A stretch of 64,000 nt of DNA, from positions 542,134 through 606,133 of the forward strand of contig JAKSZT010038899.1 in assembly GCA_026826555.1 (NCBI GenBank), read 5' to 3'. Of this stretch, positions 58,842 to 64,000 are shown piece by piece; position 1 is the first letter of the stretch, and every line of letters starts with the position of its first letter. The stretch is from Tolypeutes matacus. Taxonomy: Eukaryota; Chordata; Mammalia; Cingulata; Chlamyphoridae. A program made the translations under genes and the position numbers. The notes below the pieces were generated by a model. The model was not told the DNA's origin and did not search any database. It worked only from the letters and a program-made list of their open reading frames with translations.

Positions 58842-59533
58842 ACACAATCATATGCGATCTCTAAAAAAAATAAAGACCTCGATAAATGGAAATAAATAGA
58901 GAGTTCAGAAATAGATTCACACGTAAATCATCAATTGAATTTTGACAAATATGCTAAGGAATATCCATAGAAGAAACATTTATTTTAATTATGCTGACCA
59001 AATTGAATAATCTTTTGCTAAAAAAGGAGACACTAACTCATCATTTGCAGCATAAATAAAACATCTTTTAAAATGGACTTTGTACATTAATATGAAACCT
59101 AATATTATAAAATCTTCTAATGTAAACATTGTACATCTGTGTGACCATGGGTTAGTCTCATTTTTCAGATTAAATGCAAAATTCATGAAGCATTGGAGAA
59201 AACAGGATATATTTTACTTTATCAAAATAAAATCTGCTCTGTGAAAGACACTGTTGAAGTCACAAAATAGAGATATATTTGCTACACAGCTATTTGACAA
59301 AGAACATGTATCCATAATATATGAATAATGCTAAAACTAAATATTATGAAGATAAAAAGAAAAAAATTTTAATCTGCTAAAATTTGAACATACATCAGCA
59401 AAGAATATACACAAAAGGCGTCTAAGCCCATGAAAAGATATTAAATACCACCTATCTATCACAGGGAAATAAAATTTAAAACCACAATATTATCTCAAAA
59501 TATGTTAAAATGACTGAAATAAAAATGTATAAT

Positions 59534-60684
59534 TGTAGATGATGACTAGGCTTTTTTCCCCATCAGATCCACAGTGCTGATTTCTTTGAACAATTTGCCA
59601 GTTAATTCTGATACACCGGCCTTAAAGGGCCCGGCGCTGGTCGTTTCCTGCGGTGGGAAGATGGTGATTGATACCCTTTCTCTGGTTCGCAGGTTAGCGC
59701 GGTCGGAGGGTACAGAATGGATGTTGGAGGAGGTGGACTCTGCTGGACCGCCAAGGGAACCTCGTGCAGACATCCTCAACCTTCGGTCTCTTGAGTCTTG
59801 ATTTGCTCTCAGCCCAAACCAGACTTTGAATGGACCAGAATGATTTCCAGTATGGAGAAGGACTAGAGCTATGTGTGCCATGGGCGATAAATTCTGGGTT
59901 GATGTCAGCCTGATACCTTCTCTTGGTTCATCTTTCAGCCTGATGTCTGTAACAGACCCATTGCTGTATTATATCACACCTGTATTAACAGGTCACCACA
60001 AGAATGTTTTGAATTTCAATTCAAGCTCACGGGCCCCTTGTTAAGAACCCCTGCTCCACTGTGTCAGGATTTCATCAGGAAACAAGTGCCTCACCAAATT
60101 AAGATAACTATAAGGATTTAGTTATAAAAGTTGGGGTGGTGTGTTTTGTGTAAACCCCGGGGCTAAGAATCCCAGGCTGTAAGTGGTAAAGAGGAAGTTT
60201 CTAGAGAAGCAGAACAGAACCTGCTGTGACTTTGTAGGGAGGGATCTAAGGACCTCCCTTGACCTCCACCTGAGGTTCCTTGTGGCTGAAACAAAGCCTC
60301 CCCTTCCTGGCTTACCTTGGCTGATTCACTGATGAAGCAGACTGCCATGTTGGGGAGACCCGTGGGGTTATGACCTGAGGATGGTGGCCTGTAGGCAATA
60401 GCGAATGAGGAACTAGGGCCCTTGATCCAACAGCTTGGTAGGACCTGTATCCTGCCAACAACCTTGTGAATCGGGGAGCAAATGTTACCCCACTTAAACC
60501 TGGAGAGGACTACAACCTTGGCCACCAGATTGCAGCTTGTCAGGAACCTTGAGGTAGAGGGCTAGCTGAATTGTGCCTGGATTCCTGACCCAGAGACTGA
60601 AATGATAAATGTTTGTCAAGCCACTAAGTTTTGGGGGTAATTTGTTACACAACAATAAATAACAGTTCTGTAATGGTCTTGAAA
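59534..60684 (+). pseudogene. Processed retrocopy of an unidentified transcript ending in an LTR
   Basis: This 1.15-kb unit is flanked by a 13-bp direct repeat, AAAAATGTATAAT (59521-59533 and 60685-60697), inside a contiguous L1. It ends in an AATAAA signal (60654-60659), 22 bases of sequence, then a run of A merging into the right repeat. These are the hallmarks of L1-mediated retroposition of a polyadenylated RNA. The first 280 bp are GC-richer with CpGs. The middle is unremarkable. The last ~350 bp are an MLT1-like LTR. I do not recognise a parent gene. The frames on both strands (59546-59881 reverse and 59574-59801 forward) are short and show no domain. It could derive from a long non-coding RNA or from an mRNA with an LTR-derived last exon. 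Confidence 0.7.
60300..60680 (+). mobile_element. MLT1-like LTR at the 3' end of the retrocopy
   Basis: The order 'gatgaagcagactgccatgt', 'tgatccaacagcttggtagg', 'tatcctgccaacaaccttgt', 'ctggattcctgacccagaga', 'aataaatgtt'-like (here gataaatgtt) and 'ccactaagttttgggggtaa' followed by 'tttgttacacaacaataa' is typical of MLT1-type MaLR LTRs. It supplies the poly(A) signal of the retrocopied transcript. Confidence 0.75.
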
Positions 60685-61370
60685 AAAAATGTATAATGAT
60701 AACTGATAATAAAAACACTTATAAGAATGAAGAGCAGTTGAATCTCTCAACTGTTATTGATAGGAATGCAAGCTGATGGTGGCACTTTAGAAAAGAACCT
60801 CAATATTTATTATGAAAATAAACCACTTACCCCAAAATCAAGCAACCTCACTCTTTGATATTTACACAAGAAAAATGAAATCATGTCCACATAAAGACCT
60901 GTAAGCCAACTTTTATATAACATAATTGGAAACAATCCACATTTCCATTAACTAATAAATAGACAAGCTAACTGAGGTACATAAGTACAAAGCAATAGAA
61001 CTCACCAACAAATAGGAACAACTTTTATTCAAGTACACCAATGGATCTCAAAATTATTATGCTGTGGAAGAAGCCAAACTCAAAAGGTTATATACAATGT
61101 AATTCCACTTGGATCATGTTCTGGACAGAGCAAAATTATAAAAGAAGAAAACACCTTGGTGGCTAGAAATGGAGGTTAAGGGAGGTAAATGAGTGCAGAA
61201 AGGTTGAGCGGAGATTTTAGGGTGATGGAAATGCTTTATAACTTGATTGTGGTTACACAAGTACATATGTTTTTTCAAAATTCAATAACTGGCACATGAA
61301 AATGTTGTATCTATTGAATTTATATTAAAATACCTCAAATTTTAAAACTACCTGTTGTATAAATTAATCT

Positions 61371-63306
61371 CAGCTTCAGACTAGGAGTTAGTTTTATAGG
61401 GAACACAGTGATTAGAAGACAACAGAAGTGAATCTTCTGTAATGTTGACAATATTCTACCTCCTGGTCTAAGTCCTATTTACATAGTTATTTTCAGATCA
61501 TGAAAATTCATTAGGGTTTATATAATGATATTTGGATTTTTATGTATGCATATTAATTATCTTTTAAAACATAAAAGGGGAAACAAACCCTAATTCTGTT
61601 CTACATATTCTAATAAATTCTGTAAAGCTCTCATACTTAAATTCTCTTTGAATCAATATTTTTATCTTAGTAATTCTTCTATTAATTAAAGAGTGTATGT
61701 GTTTTTACCATGTATTAATTTTAAATTTGTATGATTCAAGATGTTGTAAATTTGAATATTATAGTTAAGCATATTTTAGGTCTTTCAGTGTCCTTTAAAT
61801 TTTAATTGTCTTCATTATTTCTAAATTATTTTTCTTTCCTAATTTTACATTCTATGCTGATTAATCAGTCTTCCATTTCAAAATTATTCATTTCTGCTAT
61901 TTGTTTTATTTTTATTAATCTCTAAGTTATTTGAATCATGCTTTCATATCCTTCTATCAGTGTCAATTTAGATTAATGTCAATTTATTGAAGCTTTAACA
62001 ATCACTTTTTATTTTTATGTTCTTTTCCTATAAAATATTATGGTACTTATTTTCCTGCCATATAAACTTTCTAAAACTTATATCCTTCATAACTTTCTTC
62101 CTTGTTTGCAAATTCCTTACAGTGTTTATGCTCTACTTACTTTTCTTCTTTCTGCCTTATTTAACTTTCATCCCATTTTATTTTTAGTATATGTTTCTTT
62201 TTTACTCTCTCTTCCAAATAGAGGGTTTACTCAAATCTGTTAATCTTTATTTTCTGCTCATCATTTAAATTGGGTTACTGAAAATAATTCTTAGCCACAT
62301 TTTGCATCACTACTTTCAGAATTTTTTTCCAATGCCACTTCATCATGGAGGCCCATTACACCTCTAAAATAAGTGAAACCCCCATCACAACACCATATTT
62401 TATCCTGAGAGTGTTTTATTTCATGGCATTTTTATTGTTGTATATTGGCCCAACATATGGGCCCTCAAAAGTGTTTTAATAAATAGCCTATCAAGAACAT
62501 CTAGAGAATTGAAAAATGTAAAATTTCTGTTGGTTCGCCCTTGTCTACAAAGGCTAAATTTTTCTGTTTGGGTCCTACTTGTGTTGCTATGTGTGTGTTT
62601 GTGTTACTAATTCTTCTGAATATACTATAAGTTAGTATTCTGATTTCACAAAATTACAACACTTATGAAGACTTCCAGAGCCTTATACTTTTGATATTTC
62701 CAATTCCACATGCGTATGTCTTTTTTTGTAATTTCATTATCACTTTGTATAATAACCTTTTGAATAAACTCAAAATGTATTCGTTATTCCCTGCAAACAC
62801 AACTCTTCATGAAATAAACAAAATAGAAGTATAATGTAATTTGATCACTATAAACCTTTGTACTAAATCCTACAAAAGACATATTATTGTGTAATATTAC
62901 AGTAGTTTTTCATATTAACTAAGATTTTGCGATATACTATGGTTACATTGCAAAGATGAAGAAACTGGACCTCAGAGAACTTAAGTGTTAACCCATGTCA
63001 GCTTGTCTTATAAATTTATGTGTTATATCTTAAGATTTTTAATATAGCATTAAAACATTTATGTAAATATTTTCTAAGCTTTCATTTTTAAATGAGAGAC
63101 AAAAGAACTTTATTTATTCAAGTAATATCAATGTGTATTATTCCAGAATCATTTACTTTTGAGTAAATCATCATATTCTTATTGAGAAATAGAATATAAA
63201 TGGATTGTATTCCTCTTGGGGCATCTCTTCTGGGTTACAATAGCTGTATAAATGGATATAAACAACCTCAATAAATCATAGTAATAGTGTTAAAATAAAT
63301 TTTCAT
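61371..63306. other. Unassigned AT-rich sequence
   Basis: No gene recognised. A short MIR-like antisense motif lies near 62955-63000 ('aagatgaagaaactggacct'). The frame 62040-62243 is hydrophobic translation of T-rich DNA. Confidence 0.4.
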
Positions 63307-63935
63307 TTGCTGTTCCACAGGTAAGATGAAATTTCAGATTATTGCAGAATAATTTAGGAGACAATGTAAATTATGAACTTCAAATATGCTATGAGAAACT
63401 TTGTACTAACACTTTAGTTCTTGTCTATTGTCTAGGTGCTTAGGAAGTATCCATAAAACCAGATTCATGTAGCAATCTATATAAACATTGAAACTCCATC
63501 CTTATTGAAAAACAACAAAGAAAAAATAAAATGTAAACTTTATGTTAGCAGTGGTAAATAAGAACTCTTGAAATAGGGTGGGTTGCTTTCATTGACCAAT
63601 GGAGGAAGGCATTCCAGTTCAAAATAAGAGCTCCGGAAGTAGGGTATAAACTTAAACACTTATGGAAATTTATCTACAGAGAGCAAGAAAACTTCAAATA
63701 TCTGGTAGCTTACATTTTATCATAATAAGGAAAATTAAAAATAATTCTTTTAAGCTTATTTTGCTACCTATGTAATCTAGAATCCCTGCCAGATTGCCAG
63801 TGTTCCATAGGCTCTTAATGGTAGTCTCTTTTGTTCATAGTTTAGCTCTCTTTTCTTAATGGTTTAAAAATATCCATATGCCTCAAGATTCATGTTTTGT
63901 TTTCTTTCATTATGGGGGAAAAGAGTTTTTGCAAA
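63307..63935 (+). repeat. Duplicated segment, copy 2 (paralogous to 7959-8585)
   Basis: This segment aligns with 7959-8585 in order and orientation. Its first part contains CCACAG|GTAAGAT (junction 63320/63321), a consensus splice donor. In copy 1 the same place reads CACATAAGTGG and is not a donor. A 'tctaggt' block at about 63431-63440 is shared. If this was a 5' UTR exon and intron start of an OR gene, copy 2 could still be spliced. No OR coding sequence follows before the window ends, about 80 bp further on. Confidence 0.6.
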
Positions 63936-64000
63936 AATAAAGCCATGTTGTAATAGGAAATAATATATGACAGTGAAGAGTCAAGCACATGGAAGAAGAC

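Larger units (their letters stand above)
58860..61370 (+). mobile_element. Old L1 ORF2 3' half, sense, split by a processed retrocopy
   Basis: The left part (about 58860-59533) reads like ORF2 C-terminal region, for example 'ttcagaaatagattcacacg', 'actttatcaaaataaaatct' and 'ttgacaaagaacatgtatcc'. The right part (60698-61370) continues with 'ttgataggaatgcaagctga', 'catgtccacataaagacctg', 'atcatgttctggacagagca' and 'tggttacacaagtacatatg', the typical ORF2 end and 3' UTR of an old L1M-type element. A 1.15-kb retrocopy separates the halves. Confidence 0.75.

Noticed and set aside
59546..59881. 111-codon reverse frame in GC-richer DNA as a gene
   Set aside because: It overlaps a plus-strand frame, lies in a retrocopy of opposite orientation and has no recognisable domain.
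1..64000. Bacterial-type operons, riboswitches, terminators or origins
   Set aside because: SINEs, L1s, LTR elements and OR pseudogenes show mammalian nuclear DNA, so these feature types do not apply.

Overview
The window is AT-rich mammalian nuclear DNA with no intact protein-coding gene that I can support. The best clue to the organism is two tRNA-derived SINEs of the DAS type (19040-19500 on the minus strand, 45790-45977 on the plus strand), a family described from armadillos. Together with several LTR families and a type of L1 3' UTR that I associate with Xenarthra, this points to an armadillo, probably Dasypus. Two 10-base N gaps (18437-18446 and 52175-52184) show that this is a draft assembly.

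The original landscape looks like a decayed olfactory receptor (OR) cluster. Three class II OR pseudogenes are visible: an OR4-like one at 4150-4862 (+), an OR5/OR8-like one at 25315-26840 (-) split by a solo LTR, and a third at 43936-44807 (+). Two diverged copies of one roughly 600-bp segment (7959-8585 and 63307-63935) look like an old cluster duplication. The second copy keeps a consensus splice donor.

Most of the rest is retroelements, often nested. At 14.9-23.6 kb lies a decayed ERVL-like provirus on the minus strand, broken by a full DAS-SINE, a complete 2.65-kb MaLR-like LTR element with a perfect 5-bp target duplication, and a GC-rich segment containing a gap. Four integrations of that MaLR-like LTR family (five LTRs) occur in the window. 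A gammaretrovirus-like env transmembrane fragment with a 238-codon open frame lies at 6705-7421. Partial L1 copies on both strands fill much of 28-31, 36-41, 47-51 and 52-61 kb.

Two retrocopies of cellular or transcribed sequence stand out. At 31288-36559 (-) is a near full-length processed pseudogene of ATOSA (FAM214A), with about 1 kb of GC-rich 5' UTR, a 3' UTR, a poly(A) tract and 15-bp target duplications. It sits inside an older antisense L1 and contains a 95-bp intron-like insert. At 59534-60684 (+) is an unidentified processed transcript whose 3' end is an MLT1-like LTR supplying the AATAAA signal. It has 13-bp target duplications and sits inside an old L1.

No new functional system is evident. 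The most interesting signals are the LTR-terminated retrocopy, the ATOSA retrocopy, the GC-rich insert next to a gap, the env fragment with an intact cysteine motif, and the duplicated OR-cluster segment.
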